A stretch of DNA of 64,000 nucleotides from CAVQWT01 sp963810815 (GTDB lineage: Bacteria > Pseudomonadota > Gammaproteobacteria > Burkholderiales > Casimicrobiaceae): the NCBI GenBank assembly GCA_963810815.1, contig CAWEPB010000004.1, positions 434,001-498,000 on the forward strand, read 5' to 3'. Each line of letters opens with the position of its first letter. The first letter of the stretch is position 1. Shown here one piece after another: positions 34,080-43,095 of the stretch. The notes beneath the pieces were generated by a model. The model had not been told where the DNA came from. It worked only from the letters and a program-made list of their open reading frames with translations, and did not search any database. The position numbers were made by a program, and so were the translations under genes.

Positions 34080-36004
34080 TCCGCCCGCAGCCCGCCCGCT
34101 GGTTCGAGATCCTCGTCGCGCGCGACGACGCGGCAGGTGCGCTCGAGGCGCTGGCGGGCACCGGCGCCGTCGAACTGGAACCGCGCGAGGGCGTCGCGAT
34201 GCCCGCGCTGCTGGCCGAGGTCGCGCCGCTGGTCGCCGCGTTCGCCGAGCTCGCCCAGCGCTACCGCGCGTACTGGCCGGCGCCCGCCGCGGCGCCGCAG
34301 GCGCTGCCCGAAGCGCCGGCGCAGGCGCTGTCGCGCGCGCTGGCCGCGCTGCGCGCCTGGGCCGCCGATGCCGAGGCGCCGATCCGCGCGCTGCAGGCGG
34401 CGACGGCCACCCACGACCAGCTCCGGCGGTGGCAGCGGATCCTGGCGCAGGTGCCGGCGGGAGCCTTCGACGCGGTGCGGCTCACCGGTGCGGGCCCGCT
34501 GCTCGGCGCGCGGGTGTTCGCGCTGCCGCCAGGCACCGGACCCGCCGGAAGTGGGCCGGCTGGCATTGGACTTTCCGGCGGTGGACTCACCGGCAGCGAA
34601 CTCACCGGCAGCGGCCCCGCCGCCCTCGAAGCCGGCGGCAGCTTCGGCAACTCGCGATCGGCAGCCGACGACGTGCTGACCGTGCCCTTTGCCGTCGACG
34701 GCGCGCCGCACCTGATCGCAGTCGGCACCGCGGACGCGCTGTCGACGCTGGCACTCTCGGTTTCGGCGCAGAAAGGTCGCGACGAAGGCCTGCCGCCGTG
34801 GCTCGCCGCCGACGCCGCGGCCAACGGCCAGGCGCTCGCCGCGCGCATCGCCGACGCCGAGCGCGAGATCGCTGCCCGGCGCGAGGAAATCGCCGCCCTG
34901 TCGCGCGCGCACGCGCTGCCCGCGGCGCTGGCGGTCGCCCGCCGGCTCGAGTGGGTGCTCGCGAACGTCAAGGCGCTGGAGACCACCGACCTCTTCTGCC
35001 GCATCACCGGCTGGACCAGCGATGTAGCGGGCGAGCGCGTCGCGGCGGCACTCGACGCGTCGGCTGCGCGCGCGCTGCTGCACTTCCCGGCGCCGCCGCG
35101 CCGCGCGCACGCGCCGCTGCTCTTCGCCAACCCCTGGTGGGCGCGGCCCTACGAGATCTTCACGCGGGCGCTGGGCATGCCCGCGCAGGACGAGGCGGAT
35201 CCGTCCGTGCTGCTGGCGGTCGCGGTGCCGCTGCTGTTCGGGTACATGTTCGGCGACGTCGGCCAGGGCGCGGTGCTCGCCGTCGCCGGCTGGACGCTGC
35301 GGCGCCGGCACCCGATCGCGAAGCTGGTGTTCGTGGGCGGCCTCGCCGCGATCGTGTTCGGCTTCGCGTTCGGCAGCGTGTTCGGCCTGCACATCCTCGC
35401 TCCGCTGTGGGTGCAGCCGCTGGCGGAGCCGCTGCGGGTGCTGGCCGCGCCCATCGCCGGCGGCGCGGTGCTGCTGACGGTCGGGCTGGTGCTGGGCGCG
35501 ATCGAGGCGCACTGGCGGCACGCGTTCGCCGCGTGGCTCGCCACCGGCGGGCCGTTCCTGGTCGCGTACATCGCGCTGATGGCGAGCGTTGCCGATACGG
35601 CGGCGCTGTACGTCGCCGCCGCGGCGTTCGCCGCCTTCTGCGCGGGCCACGCGTGGGTCGAGCGCCGCGCCGCCGCCGCGCTGGCGGCGATCGCCGAATT
35701 CGTCGAGCGGATGGTGCAGCTCCTCATCAACACGCTGTCGTTCGCGCGCGTCGGCGCGTTCGCGCTCGCGCACGCGGGACTTTCGTCGGCGATCGCGGCG
35801 CTGATCGCCAGCGCCGACGCCCTGTGGCTGCAGGGCCTGGTGCTGATTCTCGGCAACGCGCTGATCCTGGTGCTCGAGGCGATGGTCGTGTCGATCCAGA
35901 CCACGCGCCTCGTGCTGTTCGAATTCTTCACCCGCTTCCTCACCGCAGCGGGGCGGCCCTTCCGGCCGCTGCCGCCGCCCCCCTCGCTGTCGCCGGAGAC
36001 CTGA
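34076..36004 (+). CDS. vatI: V-type ATPase subunit I (membrane stator)
   Basis: The product has 642 residues, starting MIRPQPARWFEILV. The N-terminal ~370 residues are cytosolic: paired helical hairpins (EREIAARREEIAALSRAHAL) and small alpha/beta domains with LFCRITGWTS. The C-terminal half has about seven membrane segments, with PLLFGYMFGDVGQGAVLA and the channel-helix stretch LLINTLSFARVGAFALAHAG containing the essential Arg. An unusual insert of Gly-Thr/Ser-Gly repeats occupies residues ~152-181. Together with the K ring it forms the ion path. Confidence 0.92.
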   Translation: MIRPQPARWFEILVARDDAAGALEALAGTGAVELEPREGVAMPALLAEVAPLVAAFAELAQRYRAYWPAPAAAPQALPEAPAQALSRALAALRAWAADAEAPIRALQAATATHDQLRRWQRILAQVPAGAFDAVRLTGAGPLLGARVFALPPGTGPAGSGPAGIGLSGGGLTGSELTGSGPAALEAGGSFGNSRSAADDVLTVPFAVDGAPHLIAVGTADALSTLALSVSAQKGRDEGLPPWLAADAAANGQALAARIADAEREIAARREEIAALSRAHALPAALAVARRLEWVLANVKALETTDLFCRITGWTSDVAGERVAAALDASAARALLHFPAPPRRAHAPLLFANPWWARPYEIFTRALGMPAQDEADPSVLLAVAVPLLFGYMFGDVGQGAVLAVAGWTLRRRHPIAKLVFVGGLAAIVFGFAFGSVFGLHILAPLWVQPLAEPLRVLAAPIAGGAVLLTVGLVLGAIEAHWRHAFAAWLATGGPFLVAYIALMASVADTAALYVAAAAFAAFCAGHAWVERRAAAALAAIAEFVERMVQLLINTLSFARVGAFALAHAGLSSAIAALIASADALWLQGLVLILGNALILVLEAMVVSIQTTRLVLFEFFTRFLTAAGRPFRPLPPPPSLSPET

Positions 36005-36017
36005 ACGGGAGATCGTC

Positions 36018-36365
36018 ATGAAACGCACGCCAGCTTTCGTCGCCGCCCTCGTCGCGCTGGCCGCGGCCCTCGCCCTCGGCACGACGGCGCTGCTGTTGGC
36101 GCCCACCGCCCTCGCCGCCGCCGCGGCGGGTGCCGGGTTGGCACCGGAGGCCTGGTCCGCCGGCCTGTACGCCGCGGCGGCGACGACCGCCGCGTCGGCG
36201 CTCGGCGCCGGCTTCGCGGTGGCCCGCGTCGGCAGCGCGGCGGTCGGCGCGCTGGCCGAGAAGCCGGAGCTCTTCGGCCGGCTGCTGATCTTCGTCGGTC
36301 TGGCCGAGGGCATCGCGATCTACGGGTTGATCGTGTCGATCCTCATCCTCAACCGGCTCGCATGA
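36018..36365 (+). CDS. vatK: V-type ATPase proteolipid subunit K (rotor ring)
   Basis: The product has 115 residues. An N-terminal hydrophobic helix (possibly a signal or extra helix) is followed by a two-helix hairpin: GLYAAAATTAASALGAGFAVA, a polar loop LAEKPELFGR, then FVGLAEGIAIYGLIVSILIL with the ion-binding Glu. GlnXXThr-type sodium ligands are not evident, which favours protons, but that is inference. It overlaps vatF by four bases. Confidence 0.93.
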   Translation: MKRTPAFVAALVALAAALALGTTALLLAPTALAAAAAGAGLAPEAWSAGLYAAAATTAASALGAGFAVARVGSAAVGALAEKPELFGRLLIFVGLAEGIAIYGLIVSILILNRLA

Positions 36366-36658
36366 CCGCCGTCGTTTTCGTCGGCGATGCGACCAGCGCC
36401 GCGGGCTTCCGGCTCGCCGGCGTGCGCGCGATCGTGCCGCCGCCCGGCGGTGAACGCGCGGCGCTGCGAACGGCGCGCGAGGCGGCGCCGCTGGTCCTGG
36501 TTTCGGCGTCGGTCGCGGCCCGGGTGCCGCCCGCCGAGCTGTCCGCCGCGCTCGCGGCGCTGGCGCCGATCGTCGCCGTCGTTCCCGACCTCACCGGCGG
36601 CGCGGCACCGCCGGATCTCGCCGCGCGGCTGAAGGCGCAACTGGGACTCGCCGGATGA
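36362..36658 (+). CDS. vatF: V-type ATPase subunit F (rotor shaft)
   Basis: The product has 98 residues: a small Rossmann-like fold MTAVVFVGDATSAAGFRLAG with APLVLVSASVAA and a C-terminal helix. The GD and the FRLAGV pattern are typical of NtpF/AtpF. It sits between K and E as in other bacterial V-type operons, with ATGA overlaps on both sides. Confidence 0.88.
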   Translation: MTAVVFVGDATSAAGFRLAGVRAIVPPPGGERAALRTAREAAPLVLVSASVAARVPPAELSAALAALAPIVAVVPDLTGGAAPPDLAARLKAQLGLAG

Positions 36659-37286
36659 CCGTCGAGGCAAGAATGAACGCGCTGCTCGCGCTGGTCGAGG
36701 CCGACCGGGCGCGTCGCTGCGCCGCCGTCGAGGCGCGATGCCGCCGCGCGCGCGGCGGCGATCGTCGCGGCGGCCCACGCGGCCGCACGGACCCGGATGC
36801 GCGACGCCTTCGCCGAGGAGCGCGCGCGCAGCGACGAGCGCATCGAGGCCGTCGGCGCCGAGCTCGCGACGCGCCGCCGGCTCGCCCGGCAGCGACGCGC
36901 CGTGGCGCTGCTGGACGTGGCCCGGACGGAGCTGCCGGCCGCGCTGACGGCGCGCTGGCGCGACGACGACACTCGCGCCGCGTGGCTCGCGACGGTGCTC
37001 GGCGCCGCCGCCGCGGTGCTGCCGCACGGGCCGTGGCGGATCGCGCATCCGGTCCCCTGGGCGGATCGGGAGCAGGAAGCCTTCGCGCGGGACGTCGCGG
37101 CGCGCACCGGCACGGCGCCGGAATTCCGGCCCGACACCGGAATCGCCGCGGGCTGTAAAGGTCGTTGCCGGGGTCAACATCGTCGACGGCACGGCCGGGG
37201 GATTGCTCGCCGACACCGCCGCCGTCGGCGCGCGGCTGCTGCATCATCTCGACCTCCTGGCCGCCGGCAGCGGGGGCCCCGGATGA
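36655..37286 (+). CDS. vatE: V-type ATPase subunit E (peripheral stalk), with two apparent frameshifts
   Basis: Three frames together make one E subunit of ~210 residues. The first, from ATG 36655, gives MTVEARMNALLALVEADRAR. Dropping one base near 36739 joins it to AAAIVAAAHAAARTRMRDAF and the long helix FAEERARSDERIEAVGAEL, then the C-terminal domain to TGIAAG. Dropping one base near 37157 joins it to LKVVAGVNIVDGTAGGLLAD and RLLHHLDLL, the E-subunit ending, stopping at 37286 in ATGA overlap with vatA. The gene is either miscalled at two sites or broken. Confidence 0.75.
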
Positions 37287-39051
37287 GCCGCGCGACGCTC
37301 GACTGGATCAGCGGTCCGGTGCTGCGCGCGACCGCCGACGGGCCGTTCGCGCTGCGCGAAGCGGTGCGCGTCGGCCCGCTGGGACTGCTGGGCGAGGTGG
37401 TGCGCATCGCCGGCGACGAGATCACCGTCCAGGTGTACGAGGACACGACGGGGCTGCGTCCGGGCACGCCGCTCCTGGGCGACGGCGCGCCGCTGTCGAT
37501 CCGCGTCGGCCCGGGATGCTCGGGCACCTGTTCGACGGGCTGCTGCGGCCGCTGGGCGACGAGCGCGCGGCCTTCGTCCAGCCGGGGCTCGCCGCGAATC
37601 CGCGCGGTCCCTTCGCCTTCGCGCCCGCCGTCGCCGCCGGCCAGGCGCTCACCGGTGGCGCGGTGATCGGCAGCGCCAGCGCCGACGGCCGCACCGAGCG
37701 CGTGATCGCACCGCCGGACGCGGTAGGCACGATCGTCGCGGTCGCCGCACCGGGAACGTATGCCGACGACGCGCCGGTGGTGACCCTGCGCACGCCGGCG
37801 GGCGGGACGCGCGAGCTCGCGCTCGCGCACGCCTGGCCGGTGCGCGTGCCGCGGCCGATCGCCCGCCGGCTGCCTCCGCGCGCGCCGCTGGTCACCGGGC
37901 AGCGGATCCTGGACAGCGTGTTCCCGGTCGCCCGGGGCGGCAAGGCCGCGGTGCCGGGCGGCTTCGGCACCGGCAAGACGGTGCTGCTGGAGGCGCTGGC
38001 GAAGGGCTGCGACGCCGACGTCATCGTCTACCTGGGCTGCGGCGAGCGCGGCAACGAGATGGCCGGCGTGCTCGACGAGTTCCCCCGGCTCGAGGACCCG
38101 CGCTCCGGGCGGCCGCTGATGGAACGCACGGTGATCATCGCCAACACGTCGAACATGCCGGTGGCCGCCCGCGAGGCGTCGATCTACGCGGCGATCACCG
38201 TCGCCGAGTACTTCCGCGACCAGGGACTCGCCGTCGCGCTGATGGCCGATTCGACGTCGCGCTGGGCCGAGGCGCTGCGCGAGGTGTCGGGCCGCTTCGG
38301 CGAACTGCCCGGGGAAAACGGCTATCCGGCTTACCTGTCCAGCCGCATCGCCGACTTCTACGAGCGCGCCGCGATCGTCGAGACGCTCACCGGCGGCATC
38401 GGCTCGGTGACCGTCATCGGCGCCATCAGCCCGCCGTCCGGGGACTTCTCCGAACCGGTGACCTCGCACACCAAGCGCTACGTGAAGGCGTTCTGGGCGC
38501 TCGACGTCAAGCGCGCGCAGGCGCGGTTCTATCCGGCGGTTCATCCGCTGACCTCGTACGCGGAGGACGCGCGCGGCTTCGCACCTTGGTGGGCGGAGAA
38601 CGGCAACGCCGGGTGGGAAGCGCTGCGCCGGCGGTTCCTGACGCTGCTCGACGAGGAGGCGCGGCTGGAGCGGATGGCGCGGATCATCGGCAAGGACGCG
38701 CTGCCGCCGCGGCAGCAGATCGTGCTGCTCGCCGCGGGCCTCGTCAACGAGGGGTTCCTGCGCCAGAACGCGTTCTCGCCGAAGGACCGCGTCTGCAGCC
38801 CGGCGCGGCAGGGCGCGATGATGAAGCTGATCGGCCGCTTCGTCGACCTCGCGGAGGCGGCGCTCGCGGCCGGCGTCGCGCCGGACGCGATCGCGGCGCT
38901 CGAGGTGCTGCGTCCGCTCGTGCGGATGGGCGAGGACATCGGCGACGACGAGCTCGCGGCGTTCGCGCCGCTCGAAGCCGCGATGGAGCGCGAGTTCGCG
39001 GCGCTCGTTCCGGCGCCCAACCCGGAGGCCGGCGATGCGCCTGACCGCTGA
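37283..39051 (+). CDS. vatA: V-type ATPase catalytic subunit A, with an apparent frameshift
   Basis: This subunit hydrolyses or makes ATP. From ATG 37283 one frame encodes the N-terminal barrel (LDWISGPVLRATADGPF, DGAPLSIRVGPG). Near 37513-37518 the protein continues in the next frame (MLGHLFDGLLRPLGDE) through the P-loop GGFGTGKTVLLEAL, YLGCGERGNEMAGVLDEF, ADSTSRWAEALREVSGR and the C-terminal helices to 39051. One base appears missing in a C/G run. Corrected length is 589 residues, normal for the family. All catalytic motifs are intact. Confidence 0.9.
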
Positions 39052-40447
39052 AGGCGCCGCGACGCGCCTCGAGGGCCCGCTGCTGTTCCTGCAGCGCACG
39101 CTGGACGTCGGCCTCAACGACGCGGTCGAGGTGCGCGGCGTCGACGGCCGCGCGCGGCTGGGGCGCGTCGCCGCACTCGACCGCGACCTGATGACCATCG
39201 AGGTGCTCGAGTCGACGTCCGGCCTCACGCTGGCGGGCACCGTCGTCCGGTTCTTCGGCGAGCCGCTGTCGTTCGGCCTGGCCCCGTCGATGCTGGGACG
39301 GGTGTTCAACGGCGTGGGACAGGTGATCGACGGCGGCCCGCCGCTGTCGGCGCAGGAGACGCGCCGGATCGACGGCCTGCCGATCAACCCGGCCGCGCGC
39401 GCGACGCCGCGCGACTTCATCGAGACGGGCGTGACGACGCTCGACCTGATGAACAGCCTCGTGCGCGGCCAGAAGCTGCCGATCTTCTCCGGCGGCGGCC
39501 TGCCGCACGATCGCCTCGCCGTCGAGATCGCGGCGCACGCGCGGCTGCCGCGCGGGGCCCGGGGCGAGTTCGCGCTGGTGTTCGCCGGCATCGGCGTGCC
39601 GTGGGACAGCGCCGAGTTCTTCCGGGCGAGCCTGGAGAAGAGCGGCGCGCTCGAGCGCACGGCGCTGTTCCTCAATCTCGCGTCGGACTCGTCGACGCAG
39701 CGGCTGCTGACCCCGCGCTACGCGCTGACCGCCGCCGAGTACCTGGCGTTCGGCTGCGGCAAGCACGTGCTGGTGATCCTCACCGACATGACCAACTACG
39801 CCGAGGCGCTGCGCGAGGTGTCGTCGTCGAAGGGCGAGATGCCGAGCCGCAAGGGCTTCCCCGGCTACATGTACTCGGACCTGGCGACGCTGTTCGAGCG
39901 CGCCGGCGCCCTCAAGGGGACGCCGGGGACGCTGACGCAACTGTCGATCCTGTCGATGCCGGCCGACGACATCGGCCATCCGATCCCGGACCTCACCGGG
40001 TACATCACCGAGGGCCAGATCGTGCTGTCGCGCGACCTCGACCGGCGCGGCGTGTACCCGCCGGTCAACGTGCTCCCGTCGCTGTCGCGGCTGATGAAGG
40101 ACGGCACCGGCGGCGCGTACACGCATCCGGATCATCCGGCGCTGGCGAGCCAGCTCTACGCCGCGTACGCGCGTTCGGTGCAGGCGCGCGTGCTGGCGAG
40201 CGTGGTCGGCGAGGAAGGCCTCGCCGCGTCCGACCGGCGCTACCTGCGCTTCGGCGACGCGTTCGAGCGCCGGCTGGTGCACCAGGAGGCGCCGCGAACG
40301 CTGGCGGCGAGCATGGACGAAGGCTGGCGGCTGCTGGCCGACCTGCCCGACGTCGAACTGACGCGGCTGGCCGACGAGCAGATCGCGCGGCAGGTCGCGC
40401 CGCTGCGCGCCCGCGCCGCCGCGGCCGGGGCGGTGCCGCCGGCATGA
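39035..40447 (+). CDS. vatB: V-type ATPase regulatory subunit B
   Basis: The product has 470 residues. The nucleotide site is degenerate, FSGGGLPHDRLAVEIA in place of a P-loop, as expected for the non-catalytic subunit. LVILTDMTNYAEALREVSSSKGEMPSRKGFPGYMYSDL is split here as the conserved B-subunit core (TDMTNYAEALREVS, PGYMYSDLA). It overlaps vatA by 17 bases and vatD by four. No frameshift seen. Confidence 0.95.
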   Translation: MRLTAEGAATRLEGPLLFLQRTLDVGLNDAVEVRGVDGRARLGRVAALDRDLMTIEVLESTSGLTLAGTVVRFFGEPLSFGLAPSMLGRVFNGVGQVIDGGPPLSAQETRRIDGLPINPAARATPRDFIETGVTTLDLMNSLVRGQKLPIFSGGGLPHDRLAVEIAAHARLPRGARGEFALVFAGIGVPWDSAEFFRASLEKSGALERTALFLNLASDSSTQRLLTPRYALTAAEYLAFGCGKHVLVILTDMTNYAEALREVSSSKGEMPSRKGFPGYMYSDLATLFERAGALKGTPGTLTQLSILSMPADDIGHPIPDLTGYITEGQIVLSRDLDRRGVYPPVNVLPSLSRLMKDGTGGAYTHPDHPALASQLYAAYARSVQARVLASVVGEEGLAASDRRYLRFGDAFERRLVHQEAPRTLAASMDEGWRLLADLPDVELTRLADEQIARQVAPLRARAAAAGAVPPA

Positions 40448-41070
40448 ACCGCGACCTCACGCCGACCCGCAGCGCGGCGCTCGACCTCCGGGACGAGCGC
40501 CGCGCGATGCAGGAAGGCTATACCTTCCTCGACGAGAAGTGCCTGGTGCTGGCGGCCGAGATGCTGGCCGAGATCGACCGCTACACCGAGGCCGCGCGCG
40601 GGTTCCGCGCGGCCGGCACCGCCGCGGCGGTGGCACTGGCCGCGGCGGTTTCCCGGCACGGCTTCGACGCCGTCGAAGTCCTGCCGCCCGGCCCCGCGGA
40701 AGCGGGGACGCTGTCGGTCGCGCGGCGGTCGCTGATGGGAGTCCCGCTGGCCGACGCCGGGTGGCAGCCCGCCCGGGCTCAAGGCGGCGGCGCCGGCGAA
40801 GGCGCGCCGGCGTCCGCCGAACCCGGGTCGTCGCCGGAGGCCGCCGCGGCCGCCGCCGCCTTCGCCGCGCTGGTCGCGCGGGGCGCGGTGCTGGGTGCGC
40901 TGGCCGGCAATCTCGAACGCCTGTCCCGCGAATACCGCCGGACCGTGCGTCGCGCCCGCGCGCTGTCCGAGGTGCTGCTGCCGGAACTCGATCGCACCAT
41001 CGTGGACATCGAAACCCGGCTCGAGGAACTCGAGCAGGAAGATGCGATCCTGCTGCGCTCCACCCGGTAA
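40444..41070 (+). CDS. vatD: V-type ATPase subunit D (central shaft)
   Basis: The product has 208 residues. N-terminal MNRDLTPTRSAALDLRDERR and a C-terminal helix RALSEVLLPELDRTIVDIETRLEELEQ (core seen as LPELDRTIVDIETRLEE) form the antiparallel coiled coil that rotates within A3B3. The central region (~110-145) is a Gly/Ala/Pro-rich insert, longer than usual. Last gene of the operon. Confidence 0.9.
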   Translation: MNRDLTPTRSAALDLRDERRAMQEGYTFLDEKCLVLAAEMLAEIDRYTEAARGFRAAGTAAAVALAAAVSRHGFDAVEVLPPGPAEAGTLSVARRSLMGVPLADAGWQPARAQGGGAGEGAPASAEPGSSPEAAAAAAAFAALVARGAVLGALAGNLERLSREYRRTVRRARALSEVLLPELDRTIVDIETRLEELEQEDAILLRSTR

Positions 41071-41121
41071 ACTACGGGCAGCGTCCCGGCGGGCCCTCCG
41101 TCGCCGCTCCCTTTGCCCCCG

Positions 41122-42258
41122 ATGGAAATCCGCAAGGAAATGCTGGTCGGCTGGCCGGCCCCCGCGATGTTCGACCTGATCGAGCAGGCCGAGGGCTACC
41201 CGGAGTTCCTGCCCTGGTGCGCGTCGTCGACGATCCTGGAGCGCAGCGACGACGTCGTGGCGGCGACGATCAACGTCGATTTCCGCGGCGTGCGGTTCTC
41301 GTTCTCCACCCGCAACCCGAAGCGCCGGCCCGAGTGGCTGCAGGTGCAGCTGATCTCGGGACCCTTCCGCCGGTTCGAGGGCGAATGGCAGCTGGTGCCG
41401 CTCGGCGACGCCGGCTGCCGCGTCACGTTCATGCTGCGGTACGAATTCGACAGCACGTTGATGAAGCGCCTCGCCGCGCCGGTGTTCGACCGCATCGCCG
41501 ACACCCTGCTCGACGCGCTGGTGACGCATGCCGACCGCCGGTTCGTCGACACCCCGCCCCCGGCGGACGCCGCCGCGACGTCCGCGCCGATGCCGTCGCC
41601 CGCGCCCGCCGCCGCGGCGGAACCGGCCGACGCTGTGTCCGCGCCCGCCCCCGCGGCGGAACCGATCCACGCTGCGCCCACCCCCGCCCCCGCGGCGGAA
41701 CCGGCTGACGCCGCGCCCGCGCCCGCTCCCGCCTCTCCTTCCCTCCCCCGAGCCATCGACCAGGAGTTCCGCATGACCACCGACGAACGGTACGCGACGC
41801 TGCGCGGCACCCGCCTCGCCACCGAACTGACCGACGAGCAGTGCCGCCGTCTGGCCGACCTGATCGTCCTGACCGACGTCGCCGAGGGCGACGTCCTCGT
41901 GCGCGAGGGCACGTCCGACAATCACCTGTACGTGGTGACCAAGGGCGTGATGGGCGTGGTCAAGAACCACGGAACCGAGGAGGCGGTCACGCTCAACACG
42001 CTGTCCGCGGGCGACTTTTCCGGCGAGCTCGGCTTCCTCGACGGGATGGAGCGCTACGCGTCGCTGGTCGCCCTCTCGGACGGCCGGGTCATCGGCATCA
42101 CGCGCGAGCGGCTGGAGTCGCTGCTGCCGAGCGACCCCCAACTCGTCTATCGGGTGATGCGCGCGATCGTCCGCGTCACGCACCTGATCCAGCGCCGGCT
42201 GGCGATGCAGCAGACCGAGCTGTCGAACTACATCTACAAGCAGCACGGCAAGTACTGA
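41122..42258 (+). CDS. RatA-like START-domain protein fused to a cyclic nucleotide-binding domain
   Basis: The open frame has 378 residues, starting at ATG 41122. Residues 1-~145 are a RatA/COQ10-type START domain (MLVGWPAPAMFDLIEQAEGYPEFLPWC, core AEGYPEFLPWC; then FEGEWQLVPL). Residues ~146-215 are Ala/Pro/Glu repeats (APAPAAEPADA type). Residues 218-378 are a Crp-like effector domain (LADLIVLTDVAEGDVLVREG, SAGDFSGELGFLDGMERYAS) with no DNA-binding domain. An ideal CAGGAG site lies six bases before ATG 41773, which begins the second domain, so the two parts may also be made separately. Such fusion is unusual. RatA proteins bind ubiquinone or ribosomes; the ligand of the second domain is unknown. 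Confidence 0.82.
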   Translation: MEIRKEMLVGWPAPAMFDLIEQAEGYPEFLPWCASSTILERSDDVVAATINVDFRGVRFSFSTRNPKRRPEWLQVQLISGPFRRFEGEWQLVPLGDAGCRVTFMLRYEFDSTLMKRLAAPVFDRIADTLLDALVTHADRRFVDTPPPADAAATSAPMPSPAPAAAAEPADAVSAPAPAAEPIHAAPTPAPAAEPADAAPAPAPASPSLPRAIDQEFRMTTDERYATLRGTRLATELTDEQCRRLADLIVLTDVAEGDVLVREGTSDNHLYVVTKGVMGVVKNHGTEEAVTLNTLSAGDFSGELGFLDGMERYASLVALSDGRVIGITRERLESLLPSDPQLVYRVMRAIVRVTHLIQRRLAMQQTELSNYIYKQHGKY

Positions 42259-42389
42259 CCGGGGGAACGGCGCGACCGGTCGCCGTCGCGCGAGTCGCGT
42301 CGCCCTGCCCCCGCGACGCCCGGCGCGCCGCCCGCCGCCACCGCCGGTGCGCCGCCGGCATGCCTCCGCGCCCGTGCGACAATGGGCCC

Positions 42390-43025
42390 ATGATCGAGCG
42401 TCCGCAGACCCTGGGCGAGGAAATCGCCAACAGCGTGAGCCACGGCGTCGCGCTGCTGGCTGCGATCGTCGCGGTTCCGTTCCTGATCGCCGCCGCGCGC
42501 CGGTTCGGCGTCGCCAATGTCGTCGGCGCCGCGGTGTTCGCGTCGACGATGATCCTGCTGTACCTGACCTCGACGCTGTACCACGCCCTGCCTGCCGGCC
42601 GTGCCAAGCGCATCTTCATGAAGCTCGATCACGGCGCGATCTACATCTTCATCGCCGGCAGCTACACGCCGTTCGCGCTGGGCGTGCTGGGCGGGCCCTG
42701 GGGCTGGACGCTGTTCGGACTGGTGTGGTCGCTGGCGGCGCTGGGCGTCACGCTGAAGGCCTTCGACCGGCTGTCGCACCCCTGGCTCTCGACGGGACTC
42801 TATCTCGTCATGGGCTGGCTGGTGGTGATCGCCGCCGTGCCGCTGGTCGAGCGCGTGCCGCCGCCGGGCCTGGCCCTGCTGCTGGCGGGCGGGCTCGCCT
42901 ACACGGGAGGCGTCGTGTTCTTCATGCTGGATTCCCGCGTGCGTTACGCGCACACGGTCTGGCACGCCTTCGTCGTGGCCGGCACCGCATTCCACTTCTT
43001 CGCGGTGCTGAACTACGCGGCGTGA
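42390..43025 (+). CDS. haemolysin III family (PAQR-type) membrane protein
   Basis: The product has 211 residues and seven predicted membrane segments. It starts MIERPQTLGEEIANSVSHGV. Family motifs: EEIANSVSHGVAL, TSTLYHALP, LDHGAIYIFIAGSYTPF and the C-terminal HTVWHAFVVAGTAFHFFAVL, whose His with the SHG/YH His form a metal site. Function in bacteria is uncertain (membrane homeostasis or lipid hydrolysis have been proposed). It is followed by a terminator facing the opposite operon. Confidence 0.92.
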   Translation: MIERPQTLGEEIANSVSHGVALLAAIVAVPFLIAAARRFGVANVVGAAVFASTMILLYLTSTLYHALPAGRAKRIFMKLDHGAIYIFIAGSYTPFALGVLGGPWGWTLFGLVWSLAALGVTLKAFDRLSHPWLSTGLYLVMGWLVVIAAVPLVERVPPPGLALLLAGGLAYTGGVVFFMLDSRVRYAHTVWHAFVVAGTAFHFFAVLNYAA

Positions 43026-43051
43026 CGCGCGCCCCGGGGCCGACCGGCAAG

Positions 43052-43075
43052 AAAAAGCCCCGCCGAAGCGGGGCT
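43052..43075 (-). terminator. rho-independent terminator after the porin gene
   Basis: An 8-bp stem AGCCCCGC/GCGGGGCT with loop CGAA is followed on the minus strand by TTTTTC. It ends the decahaem-porin operon, about 20 bp after its stop. Confidence 0.85.
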
Positions 43076-43095
43076 CGATGTGACGCAACCGCGGA

